Below are positions 50,814 to 59,495 of a stretch of DNA of 64,000 nucleotides, one piece after another. The stretch comes from Betaproteobacteria bacterium (GTDB lineage Bacteria > Pseudomonadota > Gammaproteobacteria > Burkholderiales > Rhodocyclaceae): the NCBI GenBank assembly GCA_016720065.1, contig JADJXY010000001.1, positions 372,001-436,000 of the forward strand, read 5' to 3'. Position numbers and translations under genes: made by a program. Positions within the stretch are counted from its first letter, which is position 1. Each line of letters starts with the position of its first letter. The notes beneath the pieces were generated by a model, which had not been told where the DNA came from, did no database searches, and was given only the letters and a program-made list of their open reading frames with translations.

Positions 50814-51758
50814 TCAGAAGTACCGGCTGAGGTCCATGCCGCTATAGAGACGGGCCACCTGGTCGCCGTAGCCGTTGAAGGGCAGGGTCTTGCGGCGCAG
50901 GAATTCGCCCAGGCGGCGTTCGTGGCCCTGGCTCCAGCGCCGGTGCGGTACGTCCGGATTGACGTTGGAGTAGAAGCCGTACTCGCTGGGGCCGGCCTTC
51001 ATCCAGGAGGTGTCCGGCTGCTTTTCGACGAAGCGGATGCGGACGATGGACTTTGCGCTCTTGAAGCCGTATTTCCAGGGGACGACCAGGCGCACCGGCG
51101 CGCCGTTGGGCTTGGGCATCACTTCGCCGTAAAGCCCGAAGGCGAGCAGGGTCAGTGGGTGCAGGGCCTCGTCGATGCGCAGGGCTTCGAGGTAGGGCCA
51201 GTCCAGGAGGGGCACGCGCACGTAGGGCATCTGCTCGGCGTCAGCGAGGCTCCAGAATTCGACGAACTTGGCATTGCCGGTGAGTTCCACTCGCTTGGCG
51301 ATTTCGGCCAGGGGGAAGCCCACCCAGGGAACGACGGCGCTCCAGCCTTCGACGCAGCGCAGGCGATAGACCCGTTCCTCCAGAGGCGCCCACTTGAGCA
51401 GATCATCGATGCCGAAGGTCCGGGGCGCCTTGACCGCTCCGTCCACGGTCACCGTCCAGGGTCGGGTGCGCAGGCGATGGGCATTGAGGCCGGGGCTCTC
51501 CTTGTCGGGGCCGAACTCGTAGAAATTGCCGTAGGTGGTGAGGGTTTCGTAGGAGGTGAGTTTCTCGTCCAGGGTCACGACCCCCGGCCTGACGCCCTCC
51601 AGGCGCGGCCCCCGTGCCGTTGCCGCGCGGGCGGTTGGGGGTGTCGCGAGGGCCAGGGCAGCGGCGCCCAGTGTGGCGAGAAACTCCCGCCGGCGGGAAT
51701 AGACCGCGGGGTCGGTGATGTGGGAGGCAGGCAGTTCGGGGGGGCGGCGGATGAGCAT
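50814..51758 (-). CDS. msrP: MsrP, periplasmic molybdopterin methionine-sulfoxide reductase subunit
   Basis: A 314-residue Tat-exported enzyme (R-R-R-E-F-L-A-T-L near residue 22) of the YedY/sulfite-oxidase fold that repairs oxidised Met in periplasmic proteins. The molybdenum Cys is in Y-R-L-R-C-V-E-G-W-S. Its cofactor needs MogA, encoded in this window. The 190 bases upstream hold no gene. Confidence 0.95.
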   Translation of the reverse strand: MLIRRPPELPASHITDPAVYSRRREFLATLGAAALALATPPTARAATARGPRLEGVRPGVVTLDEKLTSYETLTTYGNFYEFGPDKESPGLNAHRLRTRPWTVTVDGAVKAPRTFGIDDLLKWAPLEERVYRLRCVEGWSAVVPWVGFPLAEIAKRVELTGNAKFVEFWSLADAEQMPYVRVPLLDWPYLEALRIDEALHPLTLLAFGLYGEVMPKPNGAPVRLVVPWKYGFKSAKSIVRIRFVEKQPDTSWMKAGPSEYGFYSNVNPDVPHRRWSQGHERRLGEFLRRKTLPFNGYGDQVARLYSGMDLSRYF

Positions 51759-51948
51759 GGCAGTCCTGGATGACGATCTTGCACATTGGTCGCTTGGGGC
51801 AGGGGTTTCCTTACAGCGCGGCGATCCCCCGCTTGGACCGCGAAGCGCCGGAAAAATGCCGCCGCCTTCCGCACCGGCAAGACGGGGGAGGGGGAAGGGC
51901 AAGGCGTTGCCGGGCCTCCCGGTCACCCGGGGCCGCGATCCCGGCGCG

Positions 51949-52800
51949 TCAGGCGGCCAGGGCTGCGCGCAACTCCGCCATGTCTTCCTCGGCCTCGGCC
52001 AGGAGGTCGGCGTAGCGCTGTGCGGCGGCAGAACTGTCCTCGGCCCCCGGGGGCTGGGGGGTGGCGAGCCACTCCGGCGCGGGGGTGGCCAGGAGGGAGG
52101 CGAAGAAAATGACGTCACCCAGGCTGCAGGGATTGACGAGATTGGGTTCCCGTTGCTGCAAGGCGCCCACGATTCGCTCCGGCAAGCCGAGCACCTGCAG
52201 CAGCCCTTCGCCTATGCTGCCCTGCCAGCCGCGCAGCAGTTCGAGCGTGAGGGCACGGTCTTCGCGGTATTCCGCCCGCTCGGCGGCGCGGAAGAGGAGG
52301 TAGAAGACGCCGATGGCGCGGACCATTCCGGCCACCATGGCCTCGTCCTGGTTGATGCGGCCGATGCGGCGTGCCAGAACGCGGGCGATGGCGGCGACGC
52401 GCAGGGAATGGTCCCAGGTTTCCCGGGCGATGGAGGTGAAGGCGCCGAGGTGCCGCGCCTTGACCATCTGGTCCATGGCGACGGCGAGGGAGACCGTGCG
52501 CACGGTCTCGAATCCCAGGCGGCTGACGGCATTGCGCAGATCGGTGATGGCCCGCCCGCCCGGGTTGTAGTGGACGGAATTGGCCAGACGCAGGAGTTTG
52601 CTGGCGATGAGCGCTTCGCTGCCGATGACGGTGGCGACGCGATCCAGGCTGACCTCCGGATCCCGCAGGGTATTGCGGACGAGGACCGCCGCGTCCAGAC
52701 AGGTGGGGAAATTGACTTCGCCCGAGAGGTCGCCGGCGATGCTCTCGAGCAGGCGGAAATGGGGATTGCCCTGTTCGTCCATCAGTTGCCTTGGCCCCAT
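51949..52800 (-). CDS. HDOD domain protein
   Basis: A 283-residue (or 277 from ATG 52782) single-domain HDOD protein: L-A-N-S-V-H-Y-N-P near 77-85, I-T-D-L-R-N-A-V-S-R-L-G-F, then W-D-H-S-L-R-V-A-A-I. HDOD domains are signalling modules related to HD phosphohydrolases, often lacking catalytic activity. A short acidic tail ends the protein. Partner unknown. Confidence 0.85.
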   Translation of the reverse strand: MGPRQLMDEQGNPHFRLLESIAGDLSGEVNFPTCLDAAVLVRNTLRDPEVSLDRVATVIGSEALIASKLLRLANSVHYNPGGRAITDLRNAVSRLGFETVRTVSLAVAMDQMVKARHLGAFTSIARETWDHSLRVAAIARVLARRIGRINQDEAMVAGMVRAIGVFYLLFRAAERAEYREDRALTLELLRGWQGSIGEGLLQVLGLPERIVGALQQREPNLVNPCSLGDVIFFASLLATPAPEWLATPQPPGAEDSSAAAQRYADLLAEAEEDMAELRAALAA

Positions 52801-52870
52801 GCCAGGGGGAAGCGCGTGACTGCCCGGCGAAGGGCCTCTTCAGGCGAGCGCAGGCGCACGACCATCCCCG

Positions 52871-53302
52871 TCAGCCCGCGATGTAGCGCTCCAGTTCCTG
52901 GATGATGAAGCGCTGGGCACTGATGGTTTCCTTGACCAGATCGCCGATGGACACGATGCCCACCACGGTTTCACCATCGAGAACGGGCAAATGGCGGAAG
53001 CGCTTCTCGGTCATCAGGGCCATGCATTGGTCGATGCTGTGGGAGGGCGTGACGTAGGCGACCTTGTCGCTCATGATCTCCTGCACCAGGGTTTCCTTGG
53101 AACTCTTGCCCTGCAGGATGACCTTGCGGGCATAGTCCCGCTCGGAAAAGATGCCGACCAGTTGTTCGCCGTCCAGGACCATCACAGCGCCGACTTCGTG
53201 CCGGGCCATGACGTTGAGGGCGTGAAAGACGGTGTCCTTGGGGGAAACGACGACGAGGGGGTGATCCTTCTTCTCGGCGAGCAACTGCTTGAGGGTTTTC
53301 AT
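52871..53302 (-). CDS. Two-CBS-domain protein
   Basis: A 143-residue protein made of a tandem CBS pair (about 8-65 and 72-130): H-E-V-G-A-V-M-V-L and F-R-H-L-P-V-L-D-G-E-T-V-V-G-I-V-S-I. CBS pairs bind adenosine nucleotides. It is followed by no obvious partner domain, so it is probably a stand-alone sensor. Confidence 0.92.
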   Translation of the reverse strand: MKTLKQLLAEKKDHPLVVVSPKDTVFHALNVMARHEVGAVMVLDGEQLVGIFSERDYARKVILQGKSSKETLVQEIMSDKVAYVTPSHSIDQCMALMTEKRFRHLPVLDGETVVGIVSIGDLVKETISAQRFIIQELERYIAG

Positions 53303-53382
53303 CGCGGGGCCTCTTGTGGGGGTATGACCGGGTAGACGGGGGAGTCTATCCCCGCCGCCGGGCGGTGTGAAGCGCGGGAAAC

Positions 53383-53412
53383 AAAAAAGGCAGCCGCGGG
53401 GCTGCCTTTTTT
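53383..53412. terminator. Rho-independent terminator after cytochrome c4
   Basis: A6 run, GGCAGCC/GGCTGCC stem with a short GC loop, T6 run. It lies after the cytochrome stop on the minus strand and upstream of the CBS gene; it can act in both directions. Confidence 0.92.
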
Positions 53413-53429
53413 ATCGAGGGGAGGGCCGA

Positions 53430-54065
53430 TCAGCGCAGGCCGGCGGCGTAGTCCGAAACGGCCTTGATTTCGGCGTCGGACAGCTTGGCGGCGATCGTGC
53501 GCATCATCTTTTCCGGGTCGTTGGCCCGCTCGCCCTGGCGGAAGGCCTTCAGTTGGGCTTCCGTGTAATCCGCATATTGGCCGGAAAGCCGCGGGTACTG
53601 GGCCGGCAGGCCGGCACCGGCGGGGCCGTGGCAACCTGCGCACGCCGGAACGCCCTTGGCGAAATCTCCCTGGCGCCAGAGTTTCTGGCCGAGGGCGATC
53701 TGCTTGTCATCCTTGGCGGCGGCGGGTTTGAGCTTCTGTTGCGAGAACCAGGCGGCCAATGCGCGCATGTCGTCGTCGGTGAGCGGTGCTGCCATGCCCC
53801 CCATGATGGCGTTGTTGCGCAGGGCGGGCTTGTTGTCCCCGGCCTTGAAATTGCTCAGCTGCTTGTAGATGTACTGCTCAACCTGGCCCGCCAGATGGGG
53901 GTTGGTGGAAGCGGGGCTGTTGCCATCGGCGCCGTGGCAGGCCACGCAAATGGTTTCGGCCAGGGCCTTGCCACGGGCGAGGTCGGCCTTGGGTTTGGCT
54001 TCCTCCTTGGCGAAGGCGATGAAGGGGGTGGCGAGAAGGATTGCCAGGACCGTCTTGCGAATCAT
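53430..54065 (-). CDS. Cytochrome c4 (diheme)
   Basis: A 211-residue periplasmic protein with a signal peptide and two cytochrome c domains. Heme motifs are C-V-A-C-H at residues 40-44 and C-A-G-C-H at 142-146; axial Met candidates are in I-M-G-G-M and E-K-M-M. It transfers electrons to terminal oxidases. It is divergent from engB across 105 bases. Confidence 0.95.
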   Translation of the reverse strand: MIRKTVLAILLATPFIAFAKEEAKPKADLARGKALAETICVACHGADGNSPASTNPHLAGQVEQYIYKQLSNFKAGDNKPALRNNAIMGGMAAPLTDDDMRALAAWFSQQKLKPAAAKDDKQIALGQKLWRQGDFAKGVPACAGCHGPAGAGLPAQYPRLSGQYADYTEAQLKAFRQGERANDPEKMMRTIAAKLSDAEIKAVSDYAAGLR

Positions 54066-54170
54066 TGTTAGCTCCTTGTGCGCGTCTCTGGGCCAGGGGC
54101 CGGGATGGGAAGTTACAAACCTGCTATTCTATACCATCTCGCCCGCCCCTGGCGGCTTCTCACACTTTTT

Positions 54171-54821
54171 ATGTCTCTCTTCCGCCAAGCGGTCTTTCAT
54201 ACGACCGTCGCGCAATTGCGCGACCTCCCTACGGATTCCCTCTGCGAAGTCGCTTTCGCCGGGCGATCCAACGCCGGCAAGTCCTCGGCCATCAATACCC
54301 TCGCCGGGCGTACGCGGCTGGCGTTCGTCAGCAAGACGCCGGGCCGTACCCAGCATCTCAACTACTTCACTCTGGGTGAACGCAAGTATCTGGTCGATCT
54401 CCCCGGCTACGGTTTTGCCAAGGCGCCGGAGGAAATCCGTGCGCAATGGGAAGGGCTCATCGGCCCCTATCTCCAGGGGCGGGCGGTGCTGGCCGGGGTG
54501 GTGGTCATCATGGACGTGCGCCGCCCCTTGACGCCGCTGGACGAGCGTCTGATGGACTGGTACGCCCCTACCGGAAGACCGATCCACATCCTGCTTTCCA
54601 AGGCGGACAAGCTCTCGCGCCAGGAGCAGACCAAGACCCTCAGGGCCGTGCAGGCCGAATTGGCGCGCCGGGTGGGGCTCTATTCGGTACAGCTCTTTTC
54701 CAGTCTCAAAAAGACCGGAATCGAGGAGGCGGAAGCGGTTCTCGCCGGCTGGCTGGGACTTCCGGCGCCGGAAATAAAAAGGCCCCCGGAAAAGGGGAGT
54801 CCGGGGGCCAAAATGCCTTAA
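54171..54821 (+). CDS. engB: Ribosome-biogenesis GTPase EngB (YihA)
   Basis: A 216-residue GTPase for 50S assembly. G1 is G-R-S-N-A-G-K-S-S (Ala where Val is usual), G3 D-L-P-G-Y-G, and G4 L-S-K-A-D-K. ATG 54171 gives the standard N-terminus. The last 14 codons (K-R-P-P-E-K-G ...) coincide with a strong hairpin that is a terminator for the opposite strand. Confidence 0.95.
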   Translation: MSLFRQAVFHTTVAQLRDLPTDSLCEVAFAGRSNAGKSSAINTLAGRTRLAFVSKTPGRTQHLNYFTLGERKYLVDLPGYGFAKAPEEIRAQWEGLIGPYLQGRAVLAGVVVIMDVRRPLTPLDERLMDWYAPTGRPIHILLSKADKLSRQEQTKTLRAVQAELARRVGLYSVQLFSSLKKTGIEEAEAVLAGWLGLPAPEIKRPPEKGSPGAKMP

Positions 54822-54860
54822 CTCAGTAAGGCACCCGCTCAGGGAGGTAAAGCGGGAGAC
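54776..54860 (-). ncRNA. Candidate small RNA with anti-Shine-Dalgarno loops, antisense to the engB 3' end
   Basis: Read on the minus strand, three stem-loops follow each other. (1) CCCGCT/AGCGGG (54856-54834) with a loop containing ACCTCCCT. (2) TGCCTTA/TAAGGCA (54833-54814). (3) GGCCCCCGGA/TCCGGGGGCC (54809-54781) with a loop containing CTCCCC, then TTTTTA, a complete terminator. No protein gene on this strand needs such a terminator. The loops are complementary to AGGGAGGT-type ribosome sites. It recalls the betaproteobacterial toxic small RNA family. The 5' end and promoter are not defined. Confidence 0.6.
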
Positions 54861-54951
54861 AGCGCGTGCCATCTGGCCCGTATGATGCGGGTCATGGGCA
54901 AAAGTTCCTGCTGAGGCGAGAATTTTTCGCATCAACTTTTTTAGGATTGCC

Positions 54952-55956
54952 ATGAGCCTTTCCGGACGATTTCCTGCCATCCGCATGCGTCGCATGCGCC
55001 GCGATGATTTCTCCCGCCGCCTGATGCGGGAGTCGGTATTGACCGCCAACGATTTCATATATCCGGTCTTCGTCCTGGAGGGCGACGGACGCGTCGAAAA
55101 AGTGGCGTCCATGCCCGGCGTCGAGCGCCAGTCCCTGGATGGCTTGCTGCGGACCGCGGAGCGGGCGGTTTCCCTGGGCATCCCGGCCATCGCTCTTTTT
55201 CCGGTCATCGATCCGTCCCTGAAGTCCCTGGACGCAGAGGAGGCTTACAATCCCGCCGGCCTGGTGCCCCGGGTGGTCAAGGCCCTCAAGCGTGCCTTTC
55301 CTGATCTGGGCGTCATCACCGACGTGGCCCTCGACCCCTACACCAGTCACGGTCAGGATGGCCTCATCGACGCGAGCGGCTACGTGCTCAATGACGAAAC
55401 CCTGGAGGTTCTGGCCAGGCAGGCTCTCTGCCATGCGGAAGCCGGTGCCGACGTGGTGGCGCCGTCGGACATGATGGACGGCCGCATCGGCCGCATCCGC
55501 GACGACTTGAACGCGGCCGGCCAGATCCATACCCGCATCCTGGCTTACTCCGCCAAGTACGCGTCGAGCTTCTACGGCCCCTTCCGCGATGCGGTCGGCT
55601 CTGCGGCCAATCTGGGCAAAGGCAACAAGTCCACCTACCAGATGGACCCGGCCAATAGCGACGAGGCCCTGCGGGAAGTGGCCCTCGATCTGCAGGAGGG
55701 CGCTGACATGGTCATGGTCAAGCCCGGCATGCCCTACCTGGACATCGTGCGCCGGGTGAAGGACCAGTTCGGAGTGCCGACCTACGCTTATCAAGTGAGC
55801 GGCGAATACGCCATGCTGAAGGCCGCCGCCCAGAACGGCTGGCTGGACGAAGAAGCGTGCATGCTGGAAAGCCTGCTTGCCTTCAAGCGGGCCGGTGCCG
55901 ACGGTATCCTGACCTACTTTGCCCTGGACGCCGCGCAGGCGCTGCAAGGGCGTTGA
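54952..55956 (+). CDS. hemB: Delta-aminolevulinic acid dehydratase
   Basis: Makes porphobilinogen in heme synthesis. The 334-residue product has the Schiff-base lysines in Y-S-A-K-Y and M-V-K-P-G-M-P-Y. The metal site reads D-V-A-L-D-P-Y-T-S-H-G in place of the Cys-rich zinc site, so it is the Mg/K-dependent type. TTAGGA precedes the ATG. It converges on slmA with 2 bases between stops. Confidence 0.97.
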   Translation: MSLSGRFPAIRMRRMRRDDFSRRLMRESVLTANDFIYPVFVLEGDGRVEKVASMPGVERQSLDGLLRTAERAVSLGIPAIALFPVIDPSLKSLDAEEAYNPAGLVPRVVKALKRAFPDLGVITDVALDPYTSHGQDGLIDASGYVLNDETLEVLARQALCHAEAGADVVAPSDMMDGRIGRIRDDLNAAGQIHTRILAYSAKYASSFYGPFRDAVGSAANLGKGNKSTYQMDPANSDEALREVALDLQEGADMVMVKPGMPYLDIVRRVKDQFGVPTYAYQVSGEYAMLKAAAQNGWLDEEACMLESLLAFKRAGADGILTYFALDAAQALQGR

Positions 55957-55958
55957 GC

Positions 55959-56567
55959 CTATGCCCCCGGCAGGCCGGACTGGGAAAGGCAGGCGAAGTA
56001 AAGCATGGGCCACTGCTGCGGCCATTGTGCCAGAGGTTCGCGGTTGAAGCCGCTGCGGGCGTACTGCTCCCAGCGGCCTACGGCGTAGCAGCGCAATAGG
56101 TTGGCGAGGGCGCCGAAGTCGGCGTCGGGTTTGAGGTTTTCCTGGGTGGCGGCGATGCGCAGGGATTGCTTCAGGGCGGCTTCCAGTTTGTCCAGCAAAG
56201 CATTGATGCGACCCTGGAGGCGTTCGTGCTCGCCCACCAGGGCGTCGCCGATGAGCACCCGGGTCATGCCGCGGTTTTTCTGGGCAAAGCGCAGCAGGAG
56301 AGCCAGAGTCTGTTCGATCTGCTTGAGTCCCTCGCTTTCGTCGCGGGTGATCTGATTGACGACGCCAAGCAGGCTCTGTTCGATGAATTCGATCAGGCCC
56401 TCGAACATCTGCGCTTTGCTGGCAAAGTGGCGGTAGAGGGCCGCTTCGGAACAGTCCAGCCGGGCGGCCAGGGCCGCGGTGGTGATCTTCTCACCGCGAG
56501 GGTTTTCCAGCATTTCGGCCAGGGTTTGCAGGATTTGCAAACGACGTTCGCCGGGTTTATGCGCCAT
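55959..56567 (-). CDS. slmA: Nucleoid occlusion factor SlmA (TetR fold)
   Basis: A 202-residue TetR-fold protein. The HTH reads I-T-T-A-A-L-A-A-R-L-D-C-S-E-A-A-L-Y-R-H-F, followed by S-K-x-x-M-F-x-x-L-I-E-F-I-E and D-R-L-Q-G-R-I-N-like segments, as in E. coli SlmA, which blocks FtsZ over the nucleoid. GGGAGGAGAGGCC precedes ATG 56567. Its SlmA identity is supported by the argB neighbourhood. Confidence 0.88.
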   Translation of the reverse strand: MAHKPGERRLQILQTLAEMLENPRGEKITTAALAARLDCSEAALYRHFASKAQMFEGLIEFIEQSLLGVVNQITRDESEGLKQIEQTLALLLRFAQKNRGMTRVLIGDALVGEHERLQGRINALLDKLEAALKQSLRIAATQENLKPDADFGALANLLRCYAVGRWEQYARSGFNREPLAQWPQQWPMLYFACLSQSGLPGA

Positions 56568-56599
56568 GGCCTCTCCTCCCCTCGTGGAATTTGCGCAGA

Positions 56600-57244
56600 T
56601 TATAGTCGTGTCGCCCCGCGGCACAAGTCACGCACGGAGCGGACTTTCCTATCCACGAAGGGCGGCCGGCGTAAGTCAGCGCTTACCCACACGGTCTTCA
56701 TGCCCAGGCGCTTGGCTGTGACCAGGTTGGCCAGGGTGTCCTCGACCAGGATGCAACGGCTGGGGTGAAGTCCCTCGGCCCGCAGCAGGGTGCGGAAGCC
56801 TGCCGGGTCCGGCTTGGGCCGAAAACGCAAGTTCTCCACCGCGTAGACGGCATCCACCAGGCGGTCCAGGCGGGTCAGCGCCAGCACCGCCTCGGTGTAG
56901 TGGCGTGGTGCGTTGGAAAAGACAATCTTGCGCCCCGGCAGGCGCCTCAGGGCTGCGCGCACGGCGGGGTCGAACCGTACCATGGCCGGCAGATCGGGAA
57001 AGCGGTGGGTCTCCCGCAGGAAATGGCGCGGGTCGGTGCCGTGGTGGCGGACCAGGCCCAGAAGGGTGGCGCCGTAGCGTACCCAGTAATCCTGCCGGAT
57101 GCGGGTCGCCTCGTCGCTATCGACGCCCAGGTGGCGCTCGATGTATTCGCGCATCGAGCGATTGATGTGGGGAAAGATGTGGGGCGTGGCGTCGTGCAGG
57201 GTGTTGTCGAGATCGAAGAGCCAGACCGGCCCGCCCGGTACCAT
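56600..57244 (-). CDS. HAD-family pyrimidine 5'-nucleotidase
   Basis: A 214-residue HAD phosphatase of the Sdt1/YjjG-like branch. It has the nucleophile motif F-D-L-D-N-T-L, Ser in V-F-S-N-A, Lys in R-P-K-P-D-P, and an acidic V-E-D-T. The start overlaps the argB stop by one base. It likely dephosphorylates pyrimidine nucleotides. Confidence 0.88.
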   Translation of the reverse strand: MVPGGPVWLFDLDNTLHDATPHIFPHINRSMREYIERHLGVDSDEATRIRQDYWVRYGATLLGLVRHHGTDPRHFLRETHRFPDLPAMVRFDPAVRAALRRLPGRKIVFSNAPRHYTEAVLALTRLDRLVDAVYAVENLRFRPKPDPAGFRTLLRAEGLHPSRCILVEDTLANLVTAKRLGMKTVWVSADLRRPPFVDRKVRSVRDLCRGATRL

Positions 57245-58131
57245 CAGCGCGACTTGATCATGGTGCCGACGCCGTGGTCGGTGAGAATTTCCAGAAGCAG
57301 GGCATGTTCGACCCGGCCGTCGATGATGTGCACGCCCTTGACGCCGTTGCGGGCGGCATCGAGGGCCGAGGCGATCTTGGGCAGCATGCCACCGGACAGG
57401 GTGCCGTCGGCCACCATGTCGTCGATTTCCTTGGGGGTGATGCCGGTGAGCAGGTTGCCGGCCTTGTCCAGGACGCCCGGAGTATTGGTGAGCAGGACGA
57501 GCTTTTCCGCCTTCAGCACTTCGGCGATCTTGCCGGCCACCACGTCGGCGTTGATGTTGTAGGTCTCGCCGTCCTTGCCGACACCGATGGGCGCGATGAC
57601 CGGGATGAAGGCGCCCCTGTCCAGGTGGTCGATGAGCGAAGGGTCGATCTGTGTGATCTCGCCGACCTGTCCCACGTCGATGAGGTCGCCGGGGTTGTCC
57701 TTGTTCTCGAGCAGCAGTTTCTTGGCGCGGATGCAGTTGCCGTCCTTGCCGGTGAGGCCAACGGCCTTGCCGCCGTGCTGGTTGATGAGATTGACGACAT
57801 CCTTGTTCACCTGGCCGCCCAGAACCATCTCGACGACTTCCATGGTTTCGGCGTCGGTGACGCGCATGCCCTGGATGAATTCACCCTTCTTGCCGACCCG
57901 GGCGAGGAGGTTTTCGATCTGGGGGCCCCCGCCGTGGACGACGACGATGTTGAAGCCGATCAATTCCAGCAGCACCACGTCCCGGGCGAAGCAGTTCTTG
58001 AGGTGCTCGTCGATCATGGCGTTGCCGCCGTACTTCACGACGATGGTCTTGCCGTGGAAACGCTTGATGTAGGGCAGGGCTTCGGCCAGGACGGCGGCCT
58101 TGGTGCCGGGGGAAAGGGTGTCGAGACTCAT
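57244..58131 (-). CDS. argB: Acetylglutamate kinase
   Basis: Second step of arginine synthesis. The 295-residue product shows V-K-Y-G-G-N-A-M at the N-terminus, V-H-G-G-G-P-Q-I and the E-V-V-E-M-V-L-G-G segment, and I-I-D-G-R-V-E-H at the C-terminus. It starts the argB-HAD-slmA operon. Confidence 0.97.
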   Translation of the reverse strand: MSLDTLSPGTKAAVLAEALPYIKRFHGKTIVVKYGGNAMIDEHLKNCFARDVVLLELIGFNIVVVHGGGPQIENLLARVGKKGEFIQGMRVTDAETMEVVEMVLGGQVNKDVVNLINQHGGKAVGLTGKDGNCIRAKKLLLENKDNPGDLIDVGQVGEITQIDPSLIDHLDRGAFIPVIAPIGVGKDGETYNINADVVAGKIAEVLKAEKLVLLTNTPGVLDKAGNLLTGITPKEIDDMVADGTLSGGMLPKIASALDAARNGVKGVHIIDGRVEHALLLEILTDHGVGTMIKSR

Positions 58132-58225
58132 GGCAGGCTCCGGAGGAAGTCGCGGCAGATTTTACAAAGAAAAGGCGGTGGGCAGGGTTGGGACTGAGGG
58201 AGTGCGCGGGAAGTAAGGGGACTAC

Positions 58226-58702
58226 TCATGGCATGGGGCCGCTGGGGGTGAGTGCTTGCGCGGACTGTCGCTGCGGCAGCGCGAGGATGGCGTCGCGGTT
58301 GCTCCAGGAGAAGCAACGCGCCGCTGCAGCCTGCCAGGGCATCCAGATCCAATCCCGGTGCTCCGCAGCGGCAATTCTGGGAGAAAGGCGTTCCGGCAGG
58401 GCGAGGGAAAAAACGTGTTCGACGTTCTCGGTGATTCCGGGGGCATAGCGCTGGCGCCAATGGGGAAAGATTTCGTAGCGGTGGTTGAGTTGCCAGTCGC
58501 GCAGTTCGTACAGGGCGGTGTCGAAACCCGTTTCCTCGAGGACTTCGCGCCGGGCGGTTGCGGCCAGAGCTTCCTGCCCTTCCCGGCTTCCGGTCACGGA
58601 CTGCCAGTAGCCGGGGTGCGCGGCGCGCTCCAGGAGGAGGACGTCGAGCTTGACGGTATGAAGGACGACGAGGACCGAGACCGGCTGCTTGTAGGGGCTC
58701 AT
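58226..58702 (-). CDS. nudB: Dihydroneopterin triphosphate diphosphatase NudB
   Basis: A 158-residue Nudix hydrolase of folate synthesis. The Nudix box runs from G-S-R-E-G to R-E-V-L-E-E-T-G-F. N-terminal K-Q-P-V-S-V-L-V-V and W-Q-S-V-T-G-S-R are typical of NudB. It overlaps the barstar gene by 4 bases. Confidence 0.94.
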   Translation of the reverse strand: MSPYKQPVSVLVVLHTVKLDVLLLERAAHPGYWQSVTGSREGQEALAATARREVLEETGFDTALYELRDWQLNHRYEIFPHWRQRYAPGITENVEHVFSLALPERLSPRIAAAEHRDWIWMPWQAAAARCFSWSNRDAILALPQRQSAQALTPSGPMP

Positions 58703-59124
58703 CCCCGCGGCGGGTCGGGTAGTTCCGCGTCGGCATCGACCAGAATCCAGAAGGGCTGGCCAGCGCTCCTGCGCTCATCGGCGGCGCCGGCCAGGACTTC
58801 CAGGAAGGTCGAGAAATCGTGCGGGTGGGCGCGGCGCCAGGACTCGGCTCCGGTGATGAGGAGCATCTGGGCGCCGACCGGTTGCCAGTCGGGATCGCCC
58901 AGGCAATCGGCCAGGGCATCAAAATTGGCGCCGTACCATGGGGGGAAATCGAGGCTCTTTCCCAGGGCGACAAGGCATTCCCGGCTGGCGCGCAGGCCCT
59001 TCAGGTCGGCACGATGGAGCGTGAATCCGCTGGTGCCGGCCTGGCTGATTAGGGCATCCACGCCTGAAGCAGGCAGGCGATAGACGCCGTTGCGCGATGG
59101 GTTCGAAGGCAGGATTGGCGTCAT
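58699..59124 (-). CDS. Barstar-family ribonuclease inhibitor
   Basis: A 141-residue cytoplasmic protein with the barstar core: L-G-K-S-L-D-F-P-P-W-Y-G-A-N-F-D-A-L-A-D-C-L near the middle, where the Tyr/Asn/Trp/Asp set blocks RNase active sites. It lies 7 bases after the RNase gene, so the pair is a toxin-immunity-like operon. Start ATG 59124. Confidence 0.9.
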   Translation of the reverse strand: MTPILPSNPSRNGVYRLPASGVDALISQAGTSGFTLHRADLKGLRASRECLVALGKSLDFPPWYGANFDALADCLGDPDWQPVGAQMLLITGAESWRRAHPHDFSTFLEVLAGAADERRSAGQPFWILVDADAELPDPPRG

Positions 59125-59131
59125 GGCGAGC

Positions 59132-59485
59132 TCATTCGCGTATGCGGCGGAAACTCTGGTAATGGTCTTCGGTGTAGTAATACTCGCCGCTGCTTCCGGC
59201 GACGATGCGGCGGGCGCCGCGCGTCCGGCTGCCGGGGGTCTGCACCGTATATTCGCGGTAGTAGCCGCGCGGGCGAAGGGGGAGGAGGCGTTCGAAATTG
59301 CGGAAGACGACACCATCCCGGCGGTAGGGGTAGGGCCCGCCCTGTTTGACCAGGGCGAGGGTCTGCCGGGCTTCGATGGGCAGGTCGGCGGCCGCAATCC
59401 AGTCCGTGCCCGACTCGCGAGCCAGACCAAGCGCACTCCCGATCGCCAGCCAGAGGACGAGCAGGAGGCGCAACCCGGCAGCCAT
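59132..59485 (-). CDS. Exported guanyl-specific ribonuclease (barnase/RNase Sa-like)
   Basis: A 117-residue secreted RNase. After a signal peptide (residues 1-21), the catalytic fold has N-F-E-R-L-L-P, Glu79 in Y-R-E-Y-T, Arg92/93 in A-R-R-I-V and His108 in D-H-Y-Q-S-F, matching the Glu-Arg-His triad of microbial RNases. All three residues are present, so it should be active. Cognate inhibitor follows. Confidence 0.9.
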   Translation of the reverse strand: MAAGLRLLLVLWLAIGSALGLARESGTDWIAAADLPIEARQTLALVKQGGPYPYRRDGVVFRNFERLLPLRPRGYYREYTVQTPGSRTRGARRIVAGSSGEYYYTEDHYQSFRRIRE

Positions 59486-59495
59486 TGGCGGTGCT

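Noticed and set aside
54834..54890. A sigma-70 promoter for the candidate small RNA
   Set aside because: TCATAC and TTGCCC boxes exist but their spacing is wrong; no pair fits 16-18 bases.
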